From Verrucomicrobiota bacterium (GTDB taxonomy: Bacteria; Verrucomicrobiota; Verrucomicrobiia; Limisphaerales; SIBE01): 55,308 bases of DNA. Shown here in pieces: positions 1 to 7,920 of this stretch; positions within the stretch are counted from its first letter, which is position 1, and every line of letters begins with the position of its first letter. Made by a program: the position numbers and the translations under genes. The stretch is from assembly GCA_016871515.1 (NCBI GenBank), contig VHDE01000029.1, forward strand, positions 1 to 55,308, read 5' to 3'. The notes under the pieces are model-generated. The model was not told the DNA's origin. It worked only from the letters and a program-made list of their open reading frames with translations, and ran no database searches.

Positions 1-126
1 TTCTTTGTCCAAAAACTCACAATACCGGGTGTCCAGCGCACCAGCCATTCGAGGAACGAAGGCCTCGATGAACTCGAAGAAGAACGTGACAAGCAGTTTC
101 TTGAAATGCTGATCATGCGGCGTCAC
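1..126 (-). CDS. Rpn-family nuclease/putative transposase, N-terminal fragment at window edge
   Basis: A reading frame on the minus strand begins with GTG at 126 (an in-frame TGA lies four codons upstream) and runs off the left edge. It encodes about 42 residues including HDQHFKKLLVTFFFEF and a terminal FLDKE. This matches the N-terminus I know from the Rpn/PD-(D/E)XK 'recombination-promoting nuclease/putative transposase' group (DUF4351 relatives), where the typical opening is HDxxFKxLLxxFxxEF followed by a FLDKE-type strand. The catalytic core lies outside the window, so activity cannot be judged. The plus strand is also open here, but its translation has no recognisable features. Confidence 0.55.
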   Translation of the reverse strand, partial: MTPHDQHFKKLLVTFFFEFIEAFVPRMAGALDTRYCEFLDKE

Positions 127-216
127 GCTTTTCGTTCACATAGGACGGCCATTCAAGGTTTCAAGTTCAGCAAAACTGCACCAAAAAGCCAACACGCGAA
201 GCGCGATGCCTGCTGA

Positions 217-747
217 TCACAGCAGTGTCTCGGCAAGCGGCGCCAGGACTTCCAGTTTCCGCTGCAGGGAAAGGAAATTGTCGAGGCGCTCCGAACAAAT
301 GTCGTAGTCTTCGCGGCTCATTTGCCCATCGGCTAGATCCTGTTTGAGGGAAGCGGACATCTTTTCGACACGTTTACCCGAAGAACTCAGCCGCGGCTTG
401 ATAAAATCATTGTAGCTGGTGCGCAAGAGAAGCGCGATGTCCGGTTCAACCTCAAAATGATCGCGACGTTCGCCCGGGACCCAAACCTGGCGAATGGCCC
501 GCCATCCCACCAATTGCCGCGTCCCGGTGCTGGCGCTGGCCTTGCTAATGGCGAGTAACTCGGTGATATCATCCAAGGACAGTGCTTTGGCCGAAAGAAA
601 AAGCAGCCCGTAGATTTGACCGGTTGAACGCGGCAGTCCAAGGAGTTGGCAGAGACGCCCACCTGCATCGATCATCTCGATTCGGGCTTGGGAAAGAGAG
701 GCCACGGCCACGGTATCACGGGCTCGCTCCTTTGGAAGTGTTTGCAT
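217..747 (-). CDS. GbsR/MarR-family transcriptional regulator (copy 1)
   Basis: 176-residue cytoplasmic DNA-binding protein. The N-terminal half (about residues 20-100) reads as a winged helix: GGRLCQLLGLPRSTGQIYGLL is followed by a recognition-helix region ISKASASTGTRQL and a wing containing GERRDHFEVE. The C-terminal half is helical and probably dimerises. The motif set is that of the GbsR group (regulators of osmoprotectant and envelope genes in other bacteria); the target here is unknown. A close paralogue sits at 7034-7528, and alignment with it suggests a GTG about 12 codons downstream of the ATG as an alternative start. The DNA upstream (781-880) is conserved with the region upstream of the paralogue. 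The gene stands alone, transcribed leftwards. Confidence 0.8.
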   Translation of the reverse strand: MQTLPKERARDTVAVASLSQARIEMIDAGGRLCQLLGLPRSTGQIYGLLFLSAKALSLDDITELLAISKASASTGTRQLVGWRAIRQVWVPGERRDHFEVEPDIALLLRTSYNDFIKPRLSSSGKRVEKMSASLKQDLADGQMSREDYDICSERLDNFLSLQRKLEVLAPLAETLL

Positions 748-780
748 GGCGGACCGGTCAGAATATACAGAATCGGCAAA

Positions 781-880
781 GACACTTCGTGCCGGTCAGT
801 TCGCAGCGGCTCTTGGCTCGGGCGAACCTCCAAGCAAAACTATCGAAACGTTCAATTCGGACTGAACGAAATAGATCATC
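781..880 (-). promoter_or_regulatory. Conserved upstream region of GbsR copy 1
   Basis: This stretch matches the region at 7699-7800 upstream of the second GbsR gene: shared blocks are GACACTTCGTGCCGGTCA and AACGTTCAATTCGGACT, in the same order and similar spacing. Read towards the gene, it contains CGTTCAGTCCGAATTGAACG, in which CGTTCA and TGAACG form an inverted repeat; the other copy keeps only the right half exactly. It may hold the promoter and an operator. The shared sequence may equally be what remains of a gene duplication. Confidence 0.45.
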
Positions 881-916
881 GTGTGAAAAACGCAAGCCTT
901 TCGATTGAAAAAGTTG

Positions 917-1012
917 ATTTGGAGTTGGGAGCTGGGAGTTAGCATGGGGTTGGGAGTTGGGAGATTGGAGATATTTTTCCTCGAACTCCTATCTCCTATC
1001 TCCGATCTCCAG
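917..1012. repeat. GTTGGGAG-type tandem repeat with inverted GGAGAT/ATCTCC arms
   Basis: The plus strand has imperfect GTTGGGAG units (about 920-955), then GGAGATTGGAGATA, a 15-20 base linker, then TATCTCCTATCTCCGATCTCC. The GGAGAT and ATCTCC groups are complementary and could form a hairpin. No coding role is evident. Confidence 0.5.
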
Positions 1013-1070
1013 TCATTCCAAGTTCCTACAACCACGCGCAGGGCTACTAAGGGTGAAGCGCTCAGAACGA

Positions 1071-1295
1071 TTAGTATGGAACTGTCAACGCTTGTTCCCT
1101 CGTCAGCGCCTTTTCGTTCTTTGTTCTTAGCATTGCACGATATAGGCCCGCATCTTCGACGGCGTCGAGTAGCCTCCAGTAGGCGGGCACATCCAAAACA
1201 ATCTTGCTGACTTTGCCGCGAACGTCCGTGATCAACTCGCGGGCAAAGGGATATTCTGCTAAGCTTGCTTCCTTTGGGACTTTGATCGTTTTCAA
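1071..1295 (-). CDS. Antitoxin-like protein (Phd/YefM-associated small family), orphan
   Basis: 74 residues beginning MKTIKVPKEASLAEYPFA, followed by GKVSKIVLDVPAYWRLLD and EDAGLYRAM. This resembles the small antitoxins that precede RelE/ParE-type toxins in cyanobacteria and planctomycetes (xVxIPKxASLxDYPFAREIVTD, then VVLDLxDYxRLLExIEDEGLYRAM). The C-terminus ends abruptly after ALTREQAL with TVPY, and no toxin gene follows, since the next 320 bases are repeat and regulator upstream sequence. I infer an orphaned and perhaps truncated antitoxin. A 51-codon ORF lies 14 bases upstream in the same direction. Confidence 0.5.
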   Translation of the reverse strand: MKTIKVPKEASLAEYPFARELITDVRGKVSKIVLDVPAYWRLLDAVEDAGLYRAMLRTKNEKALTREQALTVPY

Positions 1296-1309
1296 ACGGA
1301 TCCTCTCGA

Positions 1310-1465
1310 TTAGTTAGACCAACTACTCATGGCGAACGATGCGCCCCAACGCTGCGTAGGGACGTTGATCCAGAGACGGAGCATTTCGTAGAGCCACCAA
1401 AGCATTACACCTGCGCAGGGCAAATAACAAACCCAGCCGTGTTTATGTCCTTGCGGAGTGGGCAT
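1310..1465 (-). CDS. Possible small Trp-rich protein upstream of antitoxin-like gene
   Basis: An ATG at 1465 opens a 51-codon frame ending in TAA at 1310. It contains a hydrophobic tryptophan-rich stretch, VMLWWLYEMLRLWINV, that could be a membrane segment. It ends 14 bases before the antitoxin-like gene. I do not recognise it. The composition is more protein-like than the alternative frames, but the length gives little statistical support. Confidence 0.25.
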   Translation of the reverse strand: MPTPQGHKHGWVCYLPCAGVMLWWLYEMLRLWINVPTQRWGASFAMSSWSN

Positions 1466-1507
1466 TGCGGAGAGGGGACCAAGGACCAGAGACTAAATAA
1501 AGACCAA

Positions 1508-1729
1508 TCATTTCTTTTCCGCCGTCGATCCACCCGTCTCTAGAGCTGTCACTAAGCCGACATCGAGAATGTTAATTCGGCTGCCTTCACTGTTCACAAT
1601 GGCCGTTTTGCCATCTTGCGTTATCCAGATGAATTCCGAATGCGGCACCGGCACGAGAGTCCCGTCGGTTAAGCGTAGGCTAAAAGGCCGTCGTGATTTG
1701 ACCAGTTCCTGCAACGCTTCGGTTTGCAT
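1508..1729 (-). CDS. Small hypothetical protein (73 aa)
   Basis: Starting at the ATG at 1729 the protein is MQTEALQELVKSRRPFSLRL, then TDGTLVPVPHSEFIWITQDG, ending GGSTAEKK. Small proteins of this layout (xELLxxxPFxPFxxxLxDGxxxxVxHPEFxxxxxxG) are common in planctomycetes and verrucomicrobia and have no assigned function. An upstream start adding 16 residues is possible but those residues look unrelated to the family. The protein is likely cytoplasmic. Confidence 0.6.
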   Translation of the reverse strand: MQTEALQELVKSRRPFSLRLTDGTLVPVPHSEFIWITQDGKTAIVNSEGSRINILDVGLVTALETGGSTAEKK

Positions 1730-2360
1730 GAATTGATTCTGTTTACGCCAAACTTCCAAGAAAACAAAAGATCGCAAAGGTCGCCAAGAAATCGCGGGCC
1801 AGTAAGCCTGAGAAACTTTGCGGGCTTCGCGATCTTGGTGTTCAGATCTGTGGCTCGGCGGACGCTATCTCGCAGGGGGGAATACAGGCTGGAGCGAGTC
1901 CAGCCTGTCCCACTTCCCTCCTTGCTTGCCTTCAAAATGGGTGCTGCCGCTGACAGGAACCATTGCCGTCGTTCCCCAAGCGATTGGATGCAGCGGCTCC
2001 TTCCACCGAACAACAGGTGTTCAGGGAGTTGTTATAAGTATTGCGCGATGGGCGCAGCAGCAGCACGCCATTTATTCCTCTGAGATGTGGCATCCCTGAG
2101 ATTTTGCCCTTCCTTGGCATACACGTATTTTTGCATTAATCTTTTGCAAATCTCAAGAAAAACTTAAAAAAACTTACTCACATTCCGATGTGGAAATTGT
2201 GAATAACGCGACTGCATGACACGGATTTGGCAAGGACGGATTCCACTCCGTCCCTGATTTCTTTCAGGCCGGAATGTCAGGGACGTCGTCGACTCGCGCT
2301 CCTTACCAGTTTCATGGTCCATAATGCATTTTCGGATGCGAAGCCGCTGTGTGCTTTGCG
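1730..2360. other. Gene-free stretch with small hairpins
   Basis: No convincing gene is seen between the small gene and the exosortase. Two short palindromes stand out: AGGCTGGA-gcgag-TCCAGCCT (within 1884-1908) and GGACGGA-ttccac-TCCGTCC (2234-2253). Both follow the arm design of the dispersed repeats described elsewhere. An A/T-rich tract lies at about 2125-2190. Confidence 0.4.
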
Positions 2361-2393
2361 TGCTTGGACAGGCGGGACGCGCTGTCCTACGAA
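2361..2393. repeat. Half copy of the GACAGGCG-word dispersed repeat
   Basis: GCTTGGACAGGCGGGACGCG runs on into CTGTCCTACGAA. GGACAG(gc)G and CGC(g)CTGTCC are self-complementary around a GGGA turn. The exosortase stop codon (TAG, read from CTA at 2387-2389) lies inside this element, so the element forms the 3' end of that gene. Confidence 0.7.
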
Positions 2394-3277
2394 GCGCGCA
2401 GCGAAAACTTTTCGAGTTTGTTGACCAGCCAAGCCATGACGATGAGGCCAGCTGCGCTGAATATAAAAATGCTCCAGCCTGCCGTGTCGTGAAAACTTTT
2501 CAATGCCTCGATGCCGTGTCGATGCGCGGTGATCGTCAAATAAAATGAACGCAGAAAATTCCCAGCGAGCGCCAAGCCGATCCCCGCGATCAAAAACAAA
2601 ATTTGCGAACCAACTCTCTTGAATATCAAATTGCCAATGAACAGGCCCGCCATAACGCTCGATTGCAAGCTGCGCACGCCGCTGCACGCTTCATCCACAC
2701 CGACGACGCAATTCGGCAATCGAATCACGTTGGCCTGTTGCAGAGCCGGAATCCCGAGCAGATTCAAAGTCTCCACATTAAAGAATGTCACCATGCGCTG
2801 GAGTCCGAGAACGACTGGATTCCAAATAATTCCCGGCAACGGCACAGCCAGGCAGATTAACGCGAAGGGAAACAAAAAATGGCGGACGGTTTTCCAGCCG
2901 TGCAGATAGAGCAGATTCGCCAACAAGTAAAACGCGCATCCGACGCTTAAACAGAAGCTGGCCGCCGGTGTGTTGGCGATGGCTTGTTTGTACAATTCCG
3001 CGACAAGCACGAACGGCGTTCCAATGAGAACGAACAGCGAACAAAGCCAGACTGAAACGGGGCGGTCATCAAGTGGAATGGTGGACCAACGTTCCCAAAT
3101 CAAATAACAGGCCAGGAGAACGACGATCCAGCCGTATTGGTATTCGATGAGCGCGCGCCATTGGAATTGCAGGTCGTACAGCCACCAGCCAACGATGAAA
3201 ATGATCGGCAGGTAAACGGTCCATTCCCAGCTCGAACGCGACTTCGTTTCGGCGGCGGGTGTTGCGGCTTCGACCAT
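2387..3277 (-). CDS. Exosortase (archaeo/exosortase family transpeptidase)
   Basis: 296-residue polytopic inner-membrane protein with about eight hydrophobic helices. The catalytic triad of the family is visible: Cys198 in DEACSGVRSLQ, Arg243 in GNFLRSFYL and His263 in SFHDTAGW. Exosortases recognise short C-terminal sorting signals (PEP-CTERM and variants) on exported proteins and are thought to cleave and attach them to a surface carrier, so they usually sit beside exopolysaccharide genes, as here (nucleotide-sugar enzymes just upstream at 3.5-5.9 kb). The periplasmic EpsI partner domain often fused or adjacent in proteobacteria is not seen. The stop codon lies in a dispersed repeat. No clear PEP-CTERM target is encoded in the window. 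Confidence 0.9.
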   Translation of the reverse strand: MVEAATPAAETKSRSSWEWTVYLPIIFIVGWWLYDLQFQWRALIEYQYGWIVVLLACYLIWERWSTIPLDDRPVSVWLCSLFVLIGTPFVLVAELYKQAIANTPAASFCLSVGCAFYLLANLLYLHGWKTVRHFLFPFALICLAVPLPGIIWNPVVLGLQRMVTFFNVETLNLLGIPALQQANVIRLPNCVVGVDEACSGVRSLQSSVMAGLFIGNLIFKRVGSQILFLIAGIGLALAGNFLRSFYLTITAHRHGIEALKSFHDTAGWSIFIFSAAGLIVMAWLVNKLEKFSLRAS

Positions 3278-3325
3278 CTGGGATCAATTGCAATCTCAAT
3301 TCCCCGCACGTCACACACGCAGCTA

Positions 3326-3485
3326 TGAGGGACAGGCGAGCCGCCTGTCCTGCGCTTGAAGTGACACAGGAGCGCAGCGTTTACGCTGCAGAAACGTCCA
3401 TACGTTCGAGTCAGTTCGCAAGTTTGGAAAGCCCCCGGTCGATTTTACATTTCTGTAGCGTGAACGCTGCGGTCCTGCTGCGGAG
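3326..3485. repeat. Composite dispersed repeat (GACAGGCG arm plus GCAGCGTTTACGCTGC arms)
   Basis: GGGACAGGCGAGCCGCCTGTCC at 3329-3350 is one arm. AGCGCAGCGTTTACGCTGCA (about 3370-3391) and TAGCGTGAACGCTGCGGTCC (about 3455-3475) are two further self-complementary arms about 65 bases apart and inverted relative to each other. No gene is in this gap. Confidence 0.6.
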
Positions 3486-3530
3486 TTCATATAACAGATG
3501 GCTCAGCGGCAGCTTCGCCCTACCCGGCCG

Positions 3531-4817
3531 TTACGCCTTCCAGATTGTGCCTGGCTTTACTTTTACGTCAGCGAGTGCGTTGCGGGTATCGACGATGCAG
3601 TTGGACCATTCGGCCAATTCTTTGTAATTCATGGCATCGTGCGCGGTGGCAATTAAGACCAAATCAAAACTGGAAATTGTTTCTTTGTTCCAGGTCGCCG
3701 AGCGTGTGCCCGCCCAATGGCTATGCTCGCGGCTCGGGCGAATCACCGGGACATGCGGGTCGTAGTAAGCCACGTCAGCGCCACGCTGCTTCAGCAATTC
3801 CATGAGGTGATAACTCGGCGACTCGCGATCGTCATCAACGTTCGGTTTATAAGCGATCCCAACCACGAGAACTTTCGAGCCATTGACCGGCTTCCGTTTT
3901 GTGTTGAGCGCTTCGGCGACGCGGTTGATCACATATTCCGGCATGGCAGTGTTGATCTCGCCGGCCAACTCGATGAAGCGCGTGTTTTGTCCGTACTCGC
4001 GCGCTTTCCAAGTCAAATAAAATGGATCGATCGGGATGCAATGGCCGCCGAGTCCCGGTCCAGGATAAAACGGCATGTAACCGAACGGTTTCGTTTTCGC
4101 GGCGTTGATCACTTCCCAAATGTCAATTCCCATCGCGGCATAAACGATCTTGAGCTCGTTGACCAACGCGATGTTGACGCTCCGAAAAATATTTTCCAGC
4201 AGCTTGGTGGCTTCGGCCGCGCGACACGATGAAACCGGCACAATCGTTTTGATGGCGTGACTGTAAAGCGCCTTGGCGCGTTCCAAACATTTGATCGTGT
4301 AACCGCCGACGACTTTGGGAATGACAGCGACCTTGCTATTTGGATTGCCGGGATCTTCACGTTCGGGCGAGAAGGCGAGATGAAAATCTGTGCCAGCCTT
4401 CAAGCTCGAACCTTCTTCGAGCACGCGACGAAGGTCTTCGTCGGTTGTGCCCGGATAGGTCGTCGATTCGAGCACAACCAAGATTCCCTTGCGCAGGTGT
4501 GGAGCGATTGCTTCGCCAGTTTTGATGATATAGGAAATATCTGGTTCACGATTTTTGTTGAGCGGGGTCGGGACGCAGATGATGACCGCTTCAAGTTCCG
4601 TGATCCGGCTGAAATCGCTTGAGGCAGAGAACCGGCCTGCCGCTAGCTCGGCTTGAATCGAAGAACTTTCGATGTGTTGGATGTAGCTGCGGCCCGAATT
4701 GATGGCATCGACTTTGGCGGAATCAATATCGAGGCCGAGAACGGTGACGCCGGAGCGCGCGAATTGCAGAGACAGCGGAAGTCCGACGTAACCGAGGCCG
4801 ATGATGGCGATGCGCAT
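3531..4817 (-). CDS. Nucleotide-sugar dehydrogenase (WbpA/TviB/WbpO-type)
   Basis: 428 residues, cytoplasmic. NAD-dependent four-electron oxidation of a UDP-N-acetylhexosamine to the uronic acid. An N-terminal Rossmann domain shows GLGYVGLPLS at 7-16 and an acidic residue at LDID (30-32). The catalytic cysteine is Cys260 in GPGLGGHCIPIDP, and the C-terminal UDP-binding domain contains GIAYKPNVDDDRESPS. Length and motifs fit the UDP-GlcNAc/UDP-GalNAc dehydrogenase branch rather than UDP-glucose dehydrogenase. The epimerase gene lies 71 bases upstream on the same strand, so the two are likely an operon making UDP-N-acetyl-uronic acid for a surface polysaccharide, as in the Vi antigen (tviB-tviC) or Pseudomonas O6 (wbpP-wbpO) pathways. 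The exact substrate is inferred. Confidence 0.9.
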   Translation of the reverse strand: MRIAIIGLGYVGLPLSLQFARSGVTVLGLDIDSAKVDAINSGRSYIQHIESSSIQAELAAGRFSASSDFSRITELEAVIICVPTPLNKNREPDISYIIKTGEAIAPHLRKGILVVLESTTYPGTTDEDLRRVLEEGSSLKAGTDFHLAFSPEREDPGNPNSKVAVIPKVVGGYTIKCLERAKALYSHAIKTIVPVSSCRAAEATKLLENIFRSVNIALVNELKIVYAAMGIDIWEVINAAKTKPFGYMPFYPGPGLGGHCIPIDPFYLTWKAREYGQNTRFIELAGEINTAMPEYVINRVAEALNTKRKPVNGSKVLVVGIAYKPNVDDDRESPSYHLMELLKQRGADVAYYDPHVPVIRPSREHSHWAGTRSATWNKETISSFDLVLIATAHDAMNYKELAEWSNCIVDTRNALADVKVKPGTIWKA

Positions 4818-4842
4818 AGCGAACTAGTTCGTCGCGGTAACC

Positions 4843-4866
4843 TGGCGGCGCGGCAGCGCCGCCCTA
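4843..4866. repeat. Short GC-rich palindrome between nucleotide-sugar genes
   Basis: GGCGGCGCGGCAGCGCCGCC has GGCGGCGC and GCGCCGCC arms around GGCA. It resembles one arm of the GGCGGCG-word dispersed repeat and lies in the 71-base spacer between the two sugar-nucleotide genes. Confidence 0.55.
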
Positions 4867-4888
4867 TCGGCAGGTTGAAGGATTCTAT

Positions 4889-5941
4889 TCAATGGCGCTG
4901 AGAGCTTGTGGTGGTCGCGAGATTCTGTTTGTACCAATCCAATGCTTCGTCCAGCCCTTGCTCGACGGTGTGTGTTGCTTCGTAAGCTAAGAGCCTTCGC
5001 GCTTTAGCGATGTCAGCCTGCGAATGCCGGACATCTCCGGGCCGAAAATCTTGATAGACCGGCCGATAATCCTTCAGATGAGAGAACGCCGGAATCAAAC
5101 GCTCCCGCAGCATCGCAAATAATTCGTTCAATGTCGTGCGCGCACCCAATGCGACGTTGTACACTTGCCCAGTGGCGCCTGGGTTTTCCGTTGTCGCGGC
5201 GAGCAGATTCGCTTGCACCGCGTTAGCCACAAAACAGAAATCGCGGCTGGTTTCGCCGTCACCATTAACATAGGTCGGCGCGTTCTTGATCATCGCGTCA
5301 ATCCAACGAGGAATGACCGCGGCATAAGCACCGTCCGGATCCTGGCGCGGGCCGAACACATTGAAATAACGCAAGCCGATGCTCTCGACGCCGTAACAAC
5401 GCGCGAACACGTCCGCATACAATTCGTTTACGTACTTTGTGACTGCGTACGGGGAGAGAGGGCGCCCAATAATGTCTTCGACCTTCGGCAATCCCGGATG
5501 ATCGCCGTAAGTCGAGCTGCTCGCGGCGTAAACAAAGCGTCTGACCTTCTCGTTGCGCGCCGCTACCAGCATGTTCAAAAAGCCTGTAATGTTACTCGCG
5601 TTCGTCAGGAGCGGGTCTTCAATGGAACGCGGCACCGATCCCAACGCGGCTTGATGCAAAACATAATCGACGCCGCGAGAGACCCTCTGGCATGCCTCCA
5701 ACTCGCGGATGTCCCCTTCGACAAAATTGAATCTGGCCCATTGTTTGGTTCGAACCAAGCGGCGGACCTGCTCGAGATTCTGCTTCTTGCCCGTCGAAAA
5801 ATTATCGAGTCCAACCACCCGTTGATCCAAACGAAGCAACGTCTCGACCAGGTTAGAACCGATAAATCCACCGGCGCCCGTAACCAGCCATGTTTTTGGC
5901 GCGACCTGAAGCTGCGCTTTGACTCTTTCGAAAGCGGTCAT
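4889..5941 (-). CDS. UDP-N-acetylglucosamine C4-epimerase-like SDR (WbpP/TviC-type)
   Basis: 350 residues, extended short-chain dehydrogenase/reductase. The nucleotide-binding motif [10 protein letters not shown] is at 21-30. The catalytic set is SSST at 141-144 with Tyr165 and Lys169 (PYAVTKY). The region [15 protein letters not shown] with an N-terminal extension before the Rossmann fold is characteristic of the WbpP/TviC group, which interconverts UDP-GlcNAc and UDP-GalNAc. The ORF starts at ATG 5941. It lies upstream of the nucleotide-sugar dehydrogenase in the same direction. Both are cytoplasmic and feed glycosyltransferases. A UDP-glucuronate epimerase is a less likely alternative. Confidence 0.88.
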   Translation of the reverse strand: MTAFERVKAQLQVAPKTWLVTGAGGFIGSNLVETLLRLDQRVVGLDNFSTGKKQNLEQVRRLVRTKQWARFNFVEGDIRELEACQRVSRGVDYVLHQAALGSVPRSIEDPLLTNASNITGFLNMLVAARNEKVRRFVYAASSSTYGDHPGLPKVEDIIGRPLSPYAVTKYVNELYADVFARCYGVESIGLRYFNVFGPRQDPDGAYAAVIPRWIDAMIKNAPTYVNGDGETSRDFCFVANAVQANLLAATTENPGATGQVYNVALGARTTLNELFAMLRERLIPAFSHLKDYRPVYQDFRPGDVRHSQADIAKARRLLAYEATHTVEQGLDEALDWYKQNLATTTSSQRH

Positions 5942-6087
5942 TCAGTTCGCGACCTATGATGCCTCTGTTTCAATTTCACTGTCGCCTTATCGTCCGCGAT
6001 TCCGGTTGGCTCGCATATCCGTGAAAAGCCGGAACAAGCATCGGGAAATCTCGGTTTGCCATCGGCGATTTCTTCTCTTCCGAACCA

Positions 6088-6149
6088 GGCAGGGCGGCGT
6101 TGCTGCGCCGTCACATCGTGGGCTTGGACAGGCGGCGCAGCAACGTTGC
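6088..6149. repeat. Dispersed repeat, GGCGGCGTTGCTGCGCC word
   Basis: AGGGCGGCGTTGCTGCGCCG is followed by a 25-base linker containing CTTGGACA and then GGCGGCGCAGCAACG. The arms are inverted copies of each other. The same word occurs at 37416-37490 and 48031-48100. The linker carries a few bases (CTTGGACAGG) of the GACAGGCG family, which suggests a hybrid. Confidence 0.7.
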
Positions 6150-6156
6150 AATCCTT

Positions 6157-6801
6157 TCAACCTCGCTTCACGTCAGAGGTGGCCGGTTTCAAGGCGCTCG
6201 AAGTCGTAATCATACGCGCAGGTTCAGCGGAGACGAACGCCAATTGCTTCTGAAACAAAAACGCCAAAACCAGCGGAACAAAAATCAAGCCGCAGTTCAG
6301 AATCAATGGCAAGGACAGTTCAAGCACAGATCCGGCGATCGCCAGGGCCACGCCCATAATTGGCAACTGGTAAGCGGCATTCTTCCCGCCAATCGCGAAA
6401 AGCCAGCCGACAAATACAGCGAAACCGCCCGATGTATATCCTGCCAAGACTAGCGTCAGACCGCTGAGATAAAACACCGGCGCGATTAATTGGATGCCAG
6501 GCGAAACGCGCACCATTTGGAGCAAAATCGCAACGGTACAAACGGCCGCTTCCACAGACAGAGCTTTGATGCCCGCGCCTTTCACATCCGGAAGGACTTC
6601 GACAGCAACTTTCGTCAGGAGATAGGCGCCGATGGCCGCGCGAATCAAATCAACCCAGTTTTGCCATGGCTTGAGGAGTGCTCCGGGTTGCGTCGCATAC
6701 CGCCGCGGCTTCATCACTGACTTGCGCAACGACCCTGCTAGCAGCGGCGGTGGCAACAACAGGGCGAGCGAGATCAGAAACGCTGGCCAGTGGATCGTCA
6801 T
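6157..6801 (-). CDS. Multi-pass membrane protein of unknown function
   Basis: 214 residues from ATG 6801 (a TTG two codons upstream is less likely). Hydrophobic segments lie at about residues 5-25, 48-62, 85-100, 105-135, 140-155 and 165-190, giving five or six membrane helices. The loop after the first helix is basic (LRKSVMKPRRYATQ). I do not recognise the family and see no catalytic motif. It is transcribed leftwards between GbsR copy 2 and the epimerase; as GbsR regulators often sit near their targets it may be one, but this is a guess. Confidence 0.6.
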   Translation of the reverse strand: MTIHWPAFLISLALLLPPPLLAGSLRKSVMKPRRYATQPGALLKPWQNWVDLIRAAIGAYLLTKVAVEVLPDVKGAGIKALSVEAAVCTVAILLQMVRVSPGIQLIAPVFYLSGLTLVLAGYTSGGFAVFVGWLFAIGGKNAAYQLPIMGVALAIAGSVLELSLPLILNCGLIFVPLVLAFLFQKQLAFVSAEPARMITTSSALKPATSDVKRG

Positions 6802-6852
6802 GGGCAACCAGTGCAGATGATAGGCAGATGCGTGTTTAGCGCCGTTGCCTTT

Positions 6853-6991
6853 GTTGTAGCGCTGACTTTCAGTCTGCTGTATCGCCGATTTGCAATTGGC
6901 ATGCGTCCGAGCCTTCCAGGACGCTCGAACTTGCGGACGACCTGCAGAATACAGTTCTGCGATAGAGCAGACTGAAAGTCTGCGCTACAAC
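6853..6991. repeat. Dispersed repeat, CAGACTGAAAGTCTG word (full element)
   Basis: The outer arms TTGTAGCGC and GCGCTACAA are exact complements. Just inside are GACTTTCAGTC and CAGACTGAAAGTCTG, each nearly self-complementary with a three-base turn. The central section holds CCGATTTGCAATTGGC and a segment CCTTCCAGGACGCTCGAACT that recurs inverted in the element at 10624-10735. Confidence 0.75.
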
Positions 6992-7033
6992 ATACACGGA
7001 CGGTGAACCAACGCCGGCTATTGGTCATCAGCA

Positions 7034-7528
7034 TCAGAGCAACTTCTCCGCTAACGGGATCAACGTTTGCAGTTTCTTTTGGATGCGCGTGAAGCTCTTC
7101 AGCCGTTCCGAACAAAGTTTGTACTCTTCGCGCGTCAGCGTTCCTTGGGCCAATTCTTCTTCCAGCGTATTCGACATCTTCTCGATGCGTTGATGCGAAG
7201 AATTCAACCGCGGCTTGAGAAAGCCGGTATAGCCAACGCGAATGAGATGGGTTAAATCCGGCTCGACCTCGAAGTAATCCCGGCGTTCGCCCTGCACCCA
7301 GACCTGCCGGACGGCGCGCCAAGCGAGCAACTGCCTTGTGCCGACGCTGGCGCTGGCTTTGCTGATTCCGAGCAAGTCCGCAATTTCATCCAATGCCAAT
7401 GGTTTTGGCCAGAGGTAAAGCAAACCGTAGATTTGGCCGGTGGAACGCGGCACGCCGAGCAGCTGACAGAGCCGGCCGCCGGCTTCGATCATCTCGAGCC
7501 TGGTTTTCGACAGTGTCGCCGTGGTCAT
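7034..7528 (-). CDS. GbsR/MarR-family transcriptional regulator (copy 2)
   Basis: 164 residues from ATG 7528. It is closely related to the protein at 217-747 along its whole length, with shared blocks such as GGRLCQLLG, PRSTGQIYGLL, ISKASAS and GERRDYFEVEPD. It is a winged-helix DNA-binding domain followed by a helical C-terminus. An ATG 16 codons upstream is possible, but the chosen start is preceded by a purine-rich stretch and aligns with the paralogue. The upstream region 7699-7800 is conserved with that of copy 1, which suggests the two are co-regulated or recently duplicated. The target is unknown. Confidence 0.8.
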   Translation of the reverse strand: MTTATLSKTRLEMIEAGGRLCQLLGVPRSTGQIYGLLYLWPKPLALDEIADLLGISKASASVGTRQLLAWRAVRQVWVQGERRDYFEVEPDLTHLIRVGYTGFLKPRLNSSHQRIEKMSNTLEEELAQGTLTREEYKLCSERLKSFTRIQKKLQTLIPLAEKLL

Positions 7529-7588
7529 GATACCTTCGCCTTGCCAGCCAGATGGCTCATGTTCAATGCGGGTCAAAAGGAACTGGCG

Positions 7589-7661
7589 TGGCAGGACAGC
7601 GCGTCTCGCCTGTCCAGGTGCACGTCAATGCTTGGACAGGCGGGACGCGCTGCCCTACGAG
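7589..7661. repeat. Dispersed repeat, GACAGGCG word (full element)
   Basis: GGACAGCGCGTCTCGCCTGTCC and GGACAGGCGGGACGCGCTG are inverted copies separated by an 18-base linker containing AGGTGCACG. The right end is CCCTACGA. The linker's GGTGCAC recurs in the elements at 26621 and, as GGTGTGCAC, at 29026. Confidence 0.75.
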
Positions 7662-7698
7662 AAGCTTAGCTTAGAGTGCAGTTTCGCAAAATCGTGGA

Positions 7699-7800
7699 GA
7701 CACTTCGTGCCGGTCAATTCGCACCGAGGAGCAGCGCGAGGCGAATCTCCAGAGACTCCGTACAAAACGTTCAATTCGGACTTTACGAAATAAACTCATC
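7699..7800 (-). promoter_or_regulatory. Conserved upstream region of GbsR copy 2
   Basis: Counterpart of 781-880. Shared blocks are GACACTTCGTGCCGGTCA and AACGTTCAATTCGGACT. Towards the gene, TTGACCGGCACGAAGTGTC is present here and CTGACCGGCACGAAGTGTC in the other copy. It probably carries the promoter and a regulator binding site; I cannot locate either exactly. Confidence 0.45.
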
Positions 7801-7920
7801 ACCAAAAAAATCAAGTTTTTAATGCAACGTCCTATCGGCCAGATCGGCCAGCGCGCCTTTTCCGGATGCGGATGTTAGTTAGTTAGTTAGATTAGGCAGC
7901 GTGACTCAATAAATAAAAAC

